A DNA stretch of 64,000 nt, from contig NZ_RWIV01000001.1 of assembly GCF_003944835.1 (NCBI RefSeq), forward strand, positions 3,895,501 through 3,959,500, read 5' to 3'. The stretch's first letter is position 1. Every line of letters begins with the position of its first letter. Of this stretch, positions 16,630 through 26,018 are shown piece by piece. The stretch is from Bacillus sp. HMF5848 (lineage in GTDB: Bacteria > Bacillota > Bacilli > Bacillales > HMF5848). The notes beneath the pieces were generated by a model. That model did no database searches and was not told where the DNA came from. It saw only the letters and a list, made by a program, of their open reading frames with translations. The position numbers were made by a program, and so were the translations under genes.

Positions 16630-16701
16630 GAAGCATGGGGACGGTTCTCATGCTTCCTCTCTCCGTCATGAAGGATGCATGAGAACCGTCCCCATGCTTC
16701 C
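16630..16701. repeat. Inverted pair of GGGGACGGTTCTC dispersed repeats
   Basis: GAAGCATGGGGACGGTTCTC at 16630 faces its inverted copy ending at 16701, leaving a 19-base gap and a possible 25-bp stem. The same core occurs twice at 62071-62128. I recall this core as a widespread Bacillaceae intergenic repeat. Confidence 0.75.
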
Positions 16702-16742
16702 ATTTACAATGACATTATACAAGTTTTGTCGTGAAAAGTCGA

Positions 16743-17783
16743 TTATTGTCCCGTTGCAAGTGATTTTTTCTCATGTATCACAATTTTTTTGCTTCTTTTT
16801 ACATTGCCTACTATATAGGATCCGAATGGTAGTGTTGATATTATTTTTATAATAATTAAGGAGAGTACAAGAGATGCAGTGAATAGACTAACTACCCTTG
16901 TGCTCGTATGACTAAACCACTGTGCTGTGTATGGCGCTATAAACGTTTGTATTTGCCAATGCATTAAATATATTCCAAAGGAGTAATTACTTAATAATGT
17001 GATCCATTTATAGTTTGGAACTAACTGTCCCCACGCGATAACTAACGCTGAACTTGAAATAACTAAAAAGAATAAATCTAGACGTCTTGAGTGAATAACA
17101 ACGTAGCCTGATTTATAGGATAAATAGATGATAATAACTGATACGAGGACAGCTACAACGGTCAGGACACGCCATTTTAAAAGAATGGCTGCTATTTTTT
17201 TATAATGCTTTCCTACTAGATAACCTACAGTGAAATAACCAAACCATGCGATAAATGGCAGACGTAAATAATGTGAATACGGAACTAGATGTTGCGGTAT
17301 ATGCTTTAAAAAATATAAGTATGAAAACATGACGACCATACTGATCGGCAATAAATATGTCATAGATAGTTTGAAGCGATTCACAATATAGTACAAAATG
17401 TAAAATTGAAAAATGACTAATATGAACCACCCGACAAATTTACCCTGAAATATATGCTGCATAATTCCTATTTCAAGATTGTAGTACGGATTTTTTATTT
17501 TTAAAACAAAAGAATCTATCAGTCCAAATGCTACATAAGGTGCTAGTATCCATTTCAGACGGCTTGGCCAAAAATGGCGTGGCAAACCTTCTTGATACTT
17601 ATTTGCTAGAATAACGATTGATAATAAAATAAAGGTTGGTGTAGCGTAGCATAATAGTATTCTATATAAATCATAGTTTATAATTTTAGGCGCGCCGACT
17701 GCATATATCGTTTGTGTCGTACTATGTAACAATACAACACTCAAGCATGCCACTACACGAAGCATGTTCCATTCTTTTACCAT
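16743..17783 (-). CDS. Membrane acyltransferase family 3 protein
   Basis: About 346 residues with ten or eleven transmembrane helices. Family landmarks are WNMLRVVACLSVVLLHSTTQ (the R-x(10)-H pattern of acyltransferase_3), PSRLKWILAPYVAFGL, FGYFTVGYLVGKHYK and SFGIYLMHWQIQTFI. Such enzymes O-acetylate or succinylate cell-surface sugars. ATG 17783 directly follows GGGGGGA; the GTG four codons upstream lies within that ribosome binding site. Stands alone, near polysaccharide genes. Confidence 0.85.
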   Translation of the reverse strand: MVKEWNMLRVVACLSVVLLHSTTQTIYAVGAPKIINYDLYRILLCYATPTFILLSIVILANKYQEGLPRHFWPSRLKWILAPYVAFGLIDSFVLKIKNPYYNLEIGIMQHIFQGKFVGWFILVIFQFYILYYIVNRFKLSMTYLLPISMVVMFSYLYFLKHIPQHLVPYSHYLRLPFIAWFGYFTVGYLVGKHYKKIAAILLKWRVLTVVAVLVSVIIIYLSYKSGYVVIHSRRLDLFFLVISSSALVIAWGQLVPNYKWITLLSNYSFGIYLMHWQIQTFIAPYTAQWFSHTSTRVVSLFTASLVLSLIIIKIISTLPFGSYIVGNVKRSKKIVIHEKKSLATGQ

Positions 17784-18052
17784 AAGTCCCCCCACTTTAA
17801 CTTGTGAAGTGTTTGTTCTATCAGATGATATCGTAACCTTTTACAAGCCGTATGGGAAGTCAAGTTAACAATTCGTCATATTATCGTAAATTTTTTGTTA
17901 AAATTTCTTTGTGACACTATGCTAGCAACTTACTATGTATATAATAGCAGTTGCTAGCATTGTGATATTATTATGCTATACATTACGTTACGACTAAACT
18001 TACTCTATTACGGTATGAAAACCACCTAGACTTGTATCAAAATCCACAACTA
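17784..18052. other. Non-coding interval without recognised signal
   Basis: An AT-rich stretch between the acyltransferase start and the efflux-operon terminator. It presumably holds the acyltransferase promoter. A GCTAGCA-rich patch near 17920-17960 forms weak inverted repeats. No gene, riboswitch or mobile element was recognised. Confidence 0.5.
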
Positions 18053-18082
18053 AAAGACCTACCGATTTGGTAGGTCTTTTTT
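18053..18082. terminator. Intrinsic terminator of the RND efflux operon
   Basis: AAAAGACCTACC pairs with GGTAGGTCTTTT around GATTT, with T and A tracts on either side. It lies 50 bases after the tolC-like stop. Confidence 0.85.
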
Positions 18083-18132
18083 TAATAAAATTTAGTTGGT
18101 AGCTAGATTTATTTTTTCGTATTTTGTTGCAT

Positions 18133-19377
18133 TTACATAATGTATCCTTCTTGTAACGCTTTTAATTGCTCATATGCTAGAAAGTATTCATATTGTTTAA
18201 CAGCTGCATTCACTTCTGCTTGTAATACGGTTGCTTTTAGTTGATCTAGTTGTTGTTTCGATATGAAACCAAGCTCGTATTGTAGTTCAAAAGTGTCATA
18301 ATCCTCTTGAGTATCCTCATATGCTGCAACTGCTACTTCAGTAGCCTCGAAAGCATCCTCTGCTTGCTTAAAAGTATCTTGTATTTTTGTTTCTAAAGAC
18401 TGTTTAAGCTGTGCTAACTGCTCTTCAGCAATCTTCACACGATACTCTTCTGCTTTACGCTCTTCTGAACGCGTTACTCTCTTCATATTAAATTTTGCTA
18501 ATTCTACATTTTTCACTTCTTTTTGAACTTTGAATGTGTTTTCTACGAATGAATCTATTTGACTTTCCTTCATTGTAACTTTATCAGTTGGAATCTCAAT
18601 ATCATCTAGCTTAAGCTTTGCTGTTGATGGAATATCTAACGTAAACGCAAGCTTATACAGCTCATAGCTTGTGTTCTCTTTGCTATCCTCAACTGCTTTC
18701 ATGGCATCATCTCTAGCTTCTACTGCCTTATCAAGGACATCCTCTGAAATTAACCCTAACTCAAATTGCAGCTGCTTAATAGTAAGATCTTGTTTTGCCA
18801 TTTCAAATTGATGCTGCAACATGTCTGTTTGTTTTTCAAGCATTAGCACTTTGACATATTCAGAGGCAACCATGAGCTTGACGCCCGCTCTAAGTTCTTC
18901 TAGTGATATTTCTGATTTATCAGTCTCAATATTAAGCTGCTCGATTTGACGAACAATTTGCTTACGTGACTCTTTACGCTGCTTCTCGGACATCTTCTGC
19001 TGATCACCGAACATTTGCTGTAGTTGTACCTGAATTGTTACTTGTGTTATAAAACATTGCATATATTCTGGCGTATCAGGGACCCCACACATCGCTAGTA
19101 ACGTATCATCATCTATTTCTTCATCTTCATCAACACCATTATCATCAAGATCGTCCTCTTGATTTTCTGCATCTTTCACTTGGTGCTCAAACACCTTCAG
19201 TTGGTAGTTAAGAATAGCAATATTTTCATCACTCTCAATTGCTTTTTCTACAGCATCTTCAAGTGTTATCGCGATCACTTGTGACGACTCTGCCGCTATC
19301 GTTACCCCTGGCATCGTACTGCCAATGAAAAGCAGTACGATACAAAGACTAGTAATAATCCTTTTCACGTTATTCAC
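18133..19377 (-). CDS. TolC-like efflux component with signal peptide
   Basis: 414 residues. A signal peptide (about 1-29, ending TIAAES) is followed by long coiled-coil helices with two repeated TolC-type segments (ITLEDAVEKAIESDENI; LQFELGLISEDVLDKAVEA and LQYELGFISKQQLDQLKATV). An acidic insert (about residues 74-95) and two Cys near 98 and 106 are unusual. TolC proteins form outer-membrane channels in Gram-negatives. In a monoderm cell this protein may extend an adaptor through the wall. Last gene of the operon with the RND pump and adaptor. Confidence 0.8.
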   Translation of the reverse strand: MNNVKRIITSLCIVLLFIGSTMPGVTIAAESSQVIAITLEDAVEKAIESDENIAILNYQLKVFEHQVKDAENQEDDLDDNGVDEDEEIDDDTLLAMCGVPDTPEYMQCFITQVTIQVQLQQMFGDQQKMSEKQRKESRKQIVRQIEQLNIETDKSEISLEELRAGVKLMVASEYVKVLMLEKQTDMLQHQFEMAKQDLTIKQLQFELGLISEDVLDKAVEARDDAMKAVEDSKENTSYELYKLAFTLDIPSTAKLKLDDIEIPTDKVTMKESQIDSFVENTFKVQKEVKNVELAKFNMKRVTRSEERKAEEYRVKIAEEQLAQLKQSLETKIQDTFKQAEDAFEATEVAVAAYEDTQEDYDTFELQYELGFISKQQLDQLKATVLQAEVNAAVKQYEYFLAYEQLKALQEGYIM

Positions 19378-19463
19378 CTCATTTTCCTATATTCTTAATG
19401 GTTGAGATCGGTCACTTCTTCCATCGTTTCAGACCGGACGACATCCGTTTATTTGACTCATAC

Positions 19464-22400
19464 TTACACCGCTACTACTTCTTCCTCTACTTCCTTCTGC
19501 TTTCGTTTACGTTTTGCGCGGCGAGTTCTTGGTTTTTCAAAGAGTTCATACATCATTGGTACAAATAACAAACTTACAAACGTTGAAAATAGTAACCCGA
19601 ACACAACAGCCGTTGCAATTGGTGTTTGGAAATCAGATGTTTCCGATCCACCAATTAACATGGGAATTAATCCACCGACAGTTGTTAACGTTGTTGTAAA
19701 GATTGGTCGCACACGGACCTTGGCTGCTTCGACAACCGCTTCACGAATAGTTGGGAATTCATCACGATGTTTATTCATGAAATCAATAAGCACAATCGCA
19801 TTATTCACGACAATTCCGACTAGCATAATAATTCCAATCATTGCCATCATATCAAATGTTCTACCCGTTACTAAGAAGCCGATTGATACGCCTATTATTG
19901 TAAAGGCAAGTGATACAAAAATGATGAATGGCTGGCGAAGTTTATTAAATTGAATCGTTAAAATTAAGAACACCGATGCCATTGACACGACTAAAGCTGT
20001 TAACAAGCTTTGGAAGCCTTCTGCTTGGTCTTGCTCACGTCCCGCAAACCCAATGTCAACCTCTTGGTTATTATAATCTGCTAAATATGCGTTAATGGAA
20101 GAAACAACAGTGTTTTTATCTTCTTTATCATGGTAAATTGTAATCGTTGTTTCATACTCTCCATCTGTACGCGAGCGATTTGCTTGTGTTTGCTCTGTCG
20201 TTAATGATGCAACATCGTCTAAACTAATAAATATATCATCGCGAATCGGAATATTGTAAAGAGCATCTGATGCTTCACGATACGCATCTGAGAATTGAAT
20301 ATTCGCGTATCTATCTTGGCCGTTAATTTTAATTTCAATATCTTTCATACCGTTCAACACTAAAGCGACATACTGCTCTACTTCAGATCTTGACAATCCA
20401 TAGTGTGAAAGCTGCTCTTGTGAAAAATCGATTACCCATTGTTTCGTTTCTTCTGACATACTTGTTTCAATACCTGTTACAGTGTCCACAGCCATTAATT
20501 GTTCTTTTACAACAGGCAATGCTTGCACCATCGTCTCTATAGACGTTGTTTTAATAGAAAGTAATGTTTGATTGGACGTATCAGACACCCCAGAGCTTAA
20601 GTATAGAGATTGCGCAGGAATGTTTTCCTCTATTACTTTTTTCACTTCTGCATTCACATCGTCTTCAGATCTGGTCATTTCATCAACAGGTAGGTAATGC
20701 ACGAAAATTGAAGCTCTATGACTTCTTCCTTCATTTGTCCAGTAGAATAATTGTGAAACACCCTCAATATCTTTTATTTTACTAGCGACTGACTCTAGCA
20801 TTTGTTTGCTCGTTTCAAAGTTTACATTTTCATCAATTTCATATTGTACTTGTAAAAAACGCGGCATTACGTTTGGTAAGAAGCCTTTAGGTACAACAGC
20901 TACTAATAACATAACGGAAGCTATGAGTGCCACAACGAAAATAGATATTGTCCGAATCTTTCTATCTAGTGCATATACTAATGTTTTCTCGAATGCTTTA
21001 AGTAAGCGCCCTTCTTTTTTCTCCGACTGCTCTTTTTGCTTAATAAAACTATAGCTTGCAATTGGTATAACTGTCATCGAAACGACTAAAGATGCAAGCA
21101 ATGATACTGTCACCGTTAAAGCTAACTGCTTGATCATCGCACCAATCATACCTTCGACTAATCCAATTGGCAGGAATACGGCAACGGTTGTTAAAATAGA
21201 TGACACAACAGGTGCAATAACTTCTTTTGTTCCTTCCGTAACAGCTTGAAGGCGATCGTAACCCGCTTGAATTTTTCTGAAAATGTTTTCTAACACAACG
21301 ATACAGGCGTCAACAATCATTCCCGTACCGAGCCCTAATCCCATAAGCGATATCATATTAATACTAAAATTAAACATCTTCATCGATATAAACGTAGTCA
21401 TAATACAAATTGGAATACTAAAGGCAATTACGAGTACGGTACGAATGTTACGGAACACGAGTAACAATACAGTTGCTGCCACAGTGGCCCCTATCATAAT
21501 GTTAATGATTAACTCTTTAACCGCTTGCCCGATGAATTCAGATGAATCCCATATATAGTAATAGTCCCATTGTGTTAATCGGTTATTGTGAAGGTCTTCT
21601 AATACGGTACGTACCTCTTTTGACACCTTTACTTCACTCGCTGTATCCACAATATATGGAATTATTTCGTAATATGGCTTTCCTTCTGTTCTGTTAAAAT
21701 TTGAGTCTGATTGTCTTTCAACTTTAACATTTACTAAATCTAGTAAAGGCGTACCATCCTGAAGTCTATAATTTACTACATCTTCATACGTTTTAATTTC
21801 TTGTGCACTTTTAACACGGAAATCATCCCCGTCATACGAAATGGTACCTAGTAACGGTGAAGAGAAGCTTTGCTGCACTTCATTCGCAATTTGCGATGCC
21901 TTTTGTAGACTCTTCACTTTTTCATCTTTAAGCTCAAATACATATCGTTCTTCATATGATTGAAGCGAATGCTGCACACGCTTCATATCCTTGACGTTAT
22001 TAAGCGCAGGAACAATGACATCTTCAATTTCTTTACGTGTTTTTTCATCGGTAATATCTTCTGGTACAATTGCTAGCACCATAAGTTCCATATCACTTGC
22101 TTTAAACTGCTTTACATCTGTGTAATCAAGGTCAACAGATAGGACGTTTAGACGTTGTTGAATATCCTGCATTAAACGGTCTAGCTCTTGTTGCTTAGCT
22201 GAATCTCTCGCAAGCACTTGGATTGATACGTTCTTCGTGTTTGTAGTTACATACACGTTTTTAACAATTGGTTCATTTAAAATAAAATTTTCTAACGGTA
22301 ACGCCACTTCTTTTTCCATTTTCTCAATATCTATTTCATTATCAACAGAAGCCTGCACTTGAATATAAGGGGCATTTACCGCTGGGTTGATACGGATAGG

Positions 22401-22490
22401 TAAGCTTAATGCTGATAAGCTACCTGCTATTAAAATGATAAAGCTTATTAAAAATACGATAACCTTTCTTTCGAGAACGCCTTTTATCAC
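19464..22490 (-). CDS. RND-family efflux transporter (AcrB/SwrC-like)
   Basis: 1008 residues. One N-terminal helix is followed by a large extracytoplasmic porter domain, a block of helices (about 330-530, SMKMFNFSINMISLMGLGLG, GMIVDACIVVLENIFRK), a second porter domain, and a final block (VLILTIQFNKL... GIVVNNAIVLIDFMNKHRDE, LIPMLIGG). The internal duplication and the D407-like acidic position in GMIVDACIVV fit proton-driven RND pumps. SwrC of B. subtilis (surfactin efflux) is the nearest known type. The C-terminus is Lys/Arg/Glu-rich. Starts 20 bases after the adaptor stop. Confidence 0.92.
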   Translation of the reverse strand: MIKGVLERKVIVFLISFIILIAGSLSALSLPIRINPAVNAPYIQVQASVDNEIDIEKMEKEVALPLENFILNEPIVKNVYVTTNTKNVSIQVLARDSAKQQELDRLMQDIQQRLNVLSVDLDYTDVKQFKASDMELMVLAIVPEDITDEKTRKEIEDVIVPALNNVKDMKRVQHSLQSYEERYVFELKDEKVKSLQKASQIANEVQQSFSSPLLGTISYDGDDFRVKSAQEIKTYEDVVNYRLQDGTPLLDLVNVKVERQSDSNFNRTEGKPYYEIIPYIVDTASEVKVSKEVRTVLEDLHNNRLTQWDYYYIWDSSEFIGQAVKELIINIMIGATVAATVLLLVFRNIRTVLVIAFSIPICIMTTFISMKMFNFSINMISLMGLGLGTGMIVDACIVVLENIFRKIQAGYDRLQAVTEGTKEVIAPVVSSILTTVAVFLPIGLVEGMIGAMIKQLALTVTVSLLASLVVSMTVIPIASYSFIKQKEQSEKKEGRLLKAFEKTLVYALDRKIRTISIFVVALIASVMLLVAVVPKGFLPNVMPRFLQVQYEIDENVNFETSKQMLESVASKIKDIEGVSQLFYWTNEGRSHRASIFVHYLPVDEMTRSEDDVNAEVKKVIEENIPAQSLYLSSGVSDTSNQTLLSIKTTSIETMVQALPVVKEQLMAVDTVTGIETSMSEETKQWVIDFSQEQLSHYGLSRSEVEQYVALVLNGMKDIEIKINGQDRYANIQFSDAYREASDALYNIPIRDDIFISLDDVASLTTEQTQANRSRTDGEYETTITIYHDKEDKNTVVSSINAYLADYNNQEVDIGFAGREQDQAEGFQSLLTALVVSMASVFLILTIQFNKLRQPFIIFVSLAFTIIGVSIGFLVTGRTFDMMAMIGIIMLVGIVVNNAIVLIDFMNKHRDEFPTIREAVVEAAKVRVRPIFTTTLTTVGGLIPMLIGGSETSDFQTPIATAVVFGLLFSTFVSLLFVPMMYELFEKPRTRRAKRKRKQKEVEEEVVAV

Positions 22491-22510
22491 AGCTTCTCCC
22501 TCCCCTTATA

Positions 22511-23899
22511 TTAATCTAGAATGTCTACCTTACTTCCGTCTTCTAATAATCCCGTTCCTACTACAGCTACTTTTTCACCTTTTTTTACACCTGACATAAT
22601 TTCTACTAGCTCTGTCGTTTTACGTCCTACTTTGACCTCGCGTTTTTCTGCTACGTTGTTTTCAATGACAAACACGTAAGATTTTCCTTCTTCTGTAATA
22701 ACCGAGCTAACCGGCACGGTCATAACTTGCTTTGCCGTTGAATCATCAACTAATAATTGTGCGCTCATACCAGGTAAAATACTGTAGTCATCGTTTGGTA
22801 CAGTTAACTTAATTTCGTATCCGCTTTTTGCTTTGTCATAAGAGCGAGATATGTAAAGCACGTTAGCTGAAAGCTTTTTATCTAGTATTGGTAAATATAC
22901 ACCCATTTTCTTTGTGTTCTGTACGGCTTGCAAATCAGATTCTGATACATACGCACGGATGTGAAGAGGGTTTTGCTGTTCAATTTTTGCTAATTGTTGC
23001 CCTGGTGAGATTGCTCCCCCAACAATAACGTCTATGTTTGTAACTAACCCATCAACCGGCGCTGTAATTTGAATTTTTTCAAGCGATTGCGCAGCACGGT
23101 CTTTGGCAACCTGTGCCTCTCTGCTTGATAGAGTTAAAAGCTGTTCATCGTAAGAAGCATTCGCTTTCGATAGGTCGTCTGTTGCAAGTTGAAGTGCCAT
23201 CTTTGCTCGTTCAACTTGACGCTTCGCTTGCTCTAAGCCTAGCTTCTCAAGCTCAAGTCGATCTTTGGCAAGCTGCAATGAGATTTGTGCATCATTCCGT
23301 TGCGTTTCGGCTTGAAGTAACTCTTCTTTTGAAATGGCACCTGATTCATGAAGCTGAAGCTTCGCTTTGTACAGTCGGTCAACTGTGTTGAAACCTGATT
23401 GTGCTTGTTGAACAGCTAGTTCAGCTGATTGAATTGCTTTTTCTTGAGTCGTTACCGCTATTTCAGCATCCTTAAGCCCCATCTCTTTTTCCTGCTTATT
23501 CTTTTCAGCAGCGGTTATCGCGAATTCACGCTCTGCCTTGGATTTGTTATATTGCACGCTAGCTCGCTCACTTTGCAAACTTTCCATCTCATAGTTTAGC
23601 TGCGCATCATCATTGTCTAGTTTAATAAGAATATCGCCCTTTTGGACGGATTCACCTACATCGAAAAATTTTCCCATCACTGTTCCTGATAACTCAGCAT
23701 TAACAACCGCCTCAATAGATGGCAGGAGTTCCGCCTCTACATATGTTTCTTTGCCTAATTGAATCGCTGTCACTTCTGTAACCTTTACCTTCTGTGCAAC
23801 CGTTTCCTCAGCAGACACCTTCGATGCCGCTTCATCCTTCTGACCGCAAGCAGATAGTAGGATTGCGCTACTTGCTAAAAGCACGATTAGTTTTTTCAC
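22511..23899 (-). CDS. Membrane-fusion adaptor lipoprotein of the RND efflux system
   Basis: 462 residues. The lipobox is LLSACGQ (Cys18). A lipoyl-like half (VVNAELSGTVMGKFFDVGES) is followed by a very long alpha-helical hairpin (about 95-285), the second lipoyl half (ITAPVDGLVTNIDVIVGGAI), and beta-barrel and membrane-proximal domains. The hairpin is about twice the usual length for Gram-positive adaptors, which fits a partner that contacts a TolC-like protein. First gene of the operon; the ribosome binding site GAGGAGG is strong. Confidence 0.9.
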   Translation of the reverse strand: MKKLIVLLASSAILLSACGQKDEAASKVSAEETVAQKVKVTEVTAIQLGKETYVEAELLPSIEAVVNAELSGTVMGKFFDVGESVQKGDILIKLDNDDAQLNYEMESLQSERASVQYNKSKAEREFAITAAEKNKQEKEMGLKDAEIAVTTQEKAIQSAELAVQQAQSGFNTVDRLYKAKLQLHESGAISKEELLQAETQRNDAQISLQLAKDRLELEKLGLEQAKRQVERAKMALQLATDDLSKANASYDEQLLTLSSREAQVAKDRAAQSLEKIQITAPVDGLVTNIDVIVGGAISPGQQLAKIEQQNPLHIRAYVSESDLQAVQNTKKMGVYLPILDKKLSANVLYISRSYDKAKSGYEIKLTVPNDDYSILPGMSAQLLVDDSTAKQVMTVPVSSVITEEGKSYVFVIENNVAEKREVKVGRKTTELVEIMSGVKKGEKVAVVGTGLLEDGSKVDILD

Positions 23900-24561
23900 A
23901 ATACTTCCTCCTCGTAAAACATTTGAATTTATTATTTGTTTTCTTTTTGTCCTACTTTACTGGTATGTTTACTTGATTTGTTTTGTATGATGTGTTTGCA
24001 TGATGTATTTAGTTTGGGGGTTGCATGGTCTTTCTGGTTTAAGCTTTAGTCTCGTTTTACTGTTCTAGTTGGATAGTACACCATTACACTTATGCACGTC
24101 AACTATTTTTTGGAAATTAACTAGGATATATTTGTAAAAATCTCACCTCTGTACTATATCCAAAAAAGAGCCATATGACATAGTGACTAAAGTAATGAAT
24201 TGAGTCATGAAATGTGTAAGTGCTAGGTTTTACTCTGATCTAGGCTGCCGTAAGAAGTCACTAAACGAAAAAATGCGATGCTTTTAGCCAACTGACTGGC
24301 ACAATATGAGACTGTGTGAATTGACAACTTAACGCTAACTCCACTATTTATCTTAAAGGGTAAATACTGGTAGAAGAATGAGCCTAAGCATTAATTTACA
24401 CTAAGACTTGAGACGTAGATTAAGGATGGACTCAATGCAGATGAGGAAGAAGAGTTGGAGAAAGTGCACATCATACATGCATCCCCCTAATGTCTAGTGC
24501 AATAGATTGTATTAAGGTGGGGTTACTTAGTTTGATAAAGAGTTTTTGTATTAAAAAGTGA
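23900..24561. other. Long non-coding interval upstream of the efflux operon
   Basis: The region just above 23899 must hold the efflux promoter. Between about 24120 and 24540 no frame with a ribosome binding site was found. The text has codon-like stretches broken by stops and may be a decayed gene, but nothing could be matched to a family. Confidence 0.4.
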
Positions 24562-24900
24562 TTTCTACCGGTTCGTTGTCGAATTTTTACCGGTTGCGTG
24601 TCGAATTTCTACCTGTTTGATGTCGATTATCTACCGGTTGCGTGTCGATTATCTACCGGTTTGGTGTCGAATATCTACCATTCTGTGTCGATGTTCACCA
24701 AGTTGACATATTTGCGCTCGAAATCCATTTTTTTCTTCCCACTAGGTTATCACCACAATATATATATCCGCCGCAGTTTGTCGTTTATCCGCCGTGGCGT
24801 GTCGATTTTCCGCCGCGACTCCTCTTTCAGCGTTACAATTTCCATTTATCCGCCGTAACTTGTCGTTTATCCGCCGTGGCGTGTCGAAACGCTGTCGCTT
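24562..24900. repeat. 22-bp periodic arrays, CTACCGG type then TATCCGCCG type
   Basis: Five consecutive 22-bp units (TNTCTACCGGTT...GTGTCGA) run from 24562 to 24671. After a degenerate gap, further units with TATCCGCCGTGGCGTGTCGA run from about 24768 to 24892. The GTGTCGA half is shared by both blocks while the other half changes. Overlapping open frames are by-products of the repetition. Confidence 0.8.
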
Positions 24901-24992
24901 GTCCGATTATTCATTCACCAAATTACGACTAGCATCAGGTCGATCCAACAATTTAAATCCTCCCTCTACTTCTTCTCCAACCACTTCTGCAC

Positions 24993-25031
24993 CAAAAAAA
25001 GAACCGTGCGCACCACCCGTGCCACGGTTCT
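24993..25031 (-). terminator. Intrinsic terminator
   Basis: On the minus strand AGAACCGTG and CACGGTTCT (9 bp) flank a GC-rich loop and are followed by TTTTTTGG. It lies 5 bases after the stop of the 90-residue membrane protein. Confidence 0.8.
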
Positions 25032-25035
25032 ACTT

Positions 25036-25308
25036 TTACACATTTAAAATGATATATATAACGGCAAATACTGCTGCATTAATGAAAAATGCTGTTAGCC
25101 AGCGGCGCAGTTTAAATTGTTCTTCACGTAAGAGAAGGAAGTTCAGCAAACCAAATAAAGCTAACCAAATAGGGACAGCTATAATCGGGTGCATAAGAGG
25201 TTGGTCTCCATACAAGCGTCCGACTAAAAAGTAAATCCCGATATAGAGTGATACAATGGAGAGTAAAATGTTTCCTCCGACAAACATGATCCATTTGAGC
25301 TTTGACAT
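25036..25308 (-). CDS. Three-helix membrane protein of 90 residues, unknown
   Basis: ATG 25308 has AGAGGAGAG upstream. Hydrophobic segments lie at about 7-29 (IMFVGGNILLSIVSLYIGIY), 41-60 (HPIIAVPIWLALFGLLNFLL) and 69-89 (WLTAFFINAAVFAVIYIILN), with a basic loop QFKLRRW between the last two. It stands alone with its own terminator. No known family was recognised. Confidence 0.65.
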   Translation of the reverse strand: MSKLKWIMFVGGNILLSIVSLYIGIYFLVGRLYGDQPLMHPIIAVPIWLALFGLLNFLLLREEQFKLRRWLTAFFINAAVFAVIYIILNV

Positions 25309-25461
25309 ACAATCTCTCCTCTCATTATTAACATAAGTGTATGGCGCCTATCTGCAATAATTTTTGTACAATGAGCCGCGTTGGAATCCAAACATTAGGT
25401 TTTTTCTAATCCAAGACATTAGGTTTTCTCGAAGCCTGACATCATACTATCTCCCCATTGT

Positions 25462-25488
25462 ATAAAAAAAAGAGCACTAAGGCTCTTT
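25462..25488 (-). terminator. Intrinsic terminator of the exopolysaccharide operon
   Basis: On the minus strand AAAGAGC and GCTCTTT flank a 6-base loop and run into TTTTTATA. It lies about 50 bases after the last glycosyltransferase stop. Confidence 0.8.
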
Positions 25489-25535
25489 ATACACAGTTTA
25501 TATTTAAATTGACAATTTTAGCAGGTGATAAACAT

Positions 25536-26018
25536 CTAAATTTCATTTTCAATGTAATTTTTTAAAATAGAGAGAATTTGTTTACGACCACTTGTGAATG
25601 GTTTTGGGCAAAAAGTGCCGGCTTGTTTTAAAAGTTCAGCAAAGTCAGCTTCACCATCCCATGATAAAATATGACCGGTTGCAGTAAACTGTCTCACAAT
25701 TTCTATTTGGTGATCATCGTTATGCTCGCCATGTTTAATCAATCTAGGAACCGCAATGAGAACTTTGCCCATCTTCACGCCCATTGTGATTGAGCCTGTC
25801 CCACCATGAGTAATGATGATTCGCGCTTCCTCGTACAGCCTCGCCATGTCATCATAGGTGGTGAATTGAAAAAATTCCATCGTGTTCGATCGATACGGTG
25901 TATGCCCGACCTGTACGATGACTTTTTCCGTTATATTTCCTTTTGCGATTTGTGAGTCTATTTCTTTCAATAATCGGTTAAATGGGAGTTCATGAGTCCC
26001 GAGCACTACTAGTATCAA
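25536..26018 (-). CDS. PssE-like glycosyltransferase subunit (Alg13 type)
   Basis: 160 residues forming the C-terminal, UDP-sugar-binding half of a GT28-type enzyme: MILVVLGTHELPFNRLLKEI at the start, ARIIITHGGTGSITMGVKMG for the nucleotide-sugar site, then LIAVPRLIKHGEHNDDHQ. It works with the membrane-bound PssD/Alg14 partner encoded just before it; the start codon overlaps that gene by 4 bases. The pair adds the second sugar to a lipid-linked polysaccharide repeat. Confidence 0.87.
   Translation of the reverse strand: MILVVLGTHELPFNRLLKEIDSQIAKGNITEKVIVQVGHTPYRSNTMEFFQFTTYDDMARLYEEARIIITHGGTGSITMGVKMGKVLIAVPRLIKHGEHNDDHQIEIVRQFTATGHILSWDGEADFAELLKQAGTFCPKPFTSGRKQILSILKNYIENEI

Noticed and set aside
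16608-16703. N-terminal extension of the 54-residue small protein
   Set aside because: It translates the GGGGACGGTTCTC palindrome; the internal ATG at 16607 has its own strong ribosome binding site.
24598-25234. Overlapping frames of 86-146 residues
   Set aside because: They run through the 22-bp arrays and the terminator at 24993. No ribosome binding site or recognisable product.
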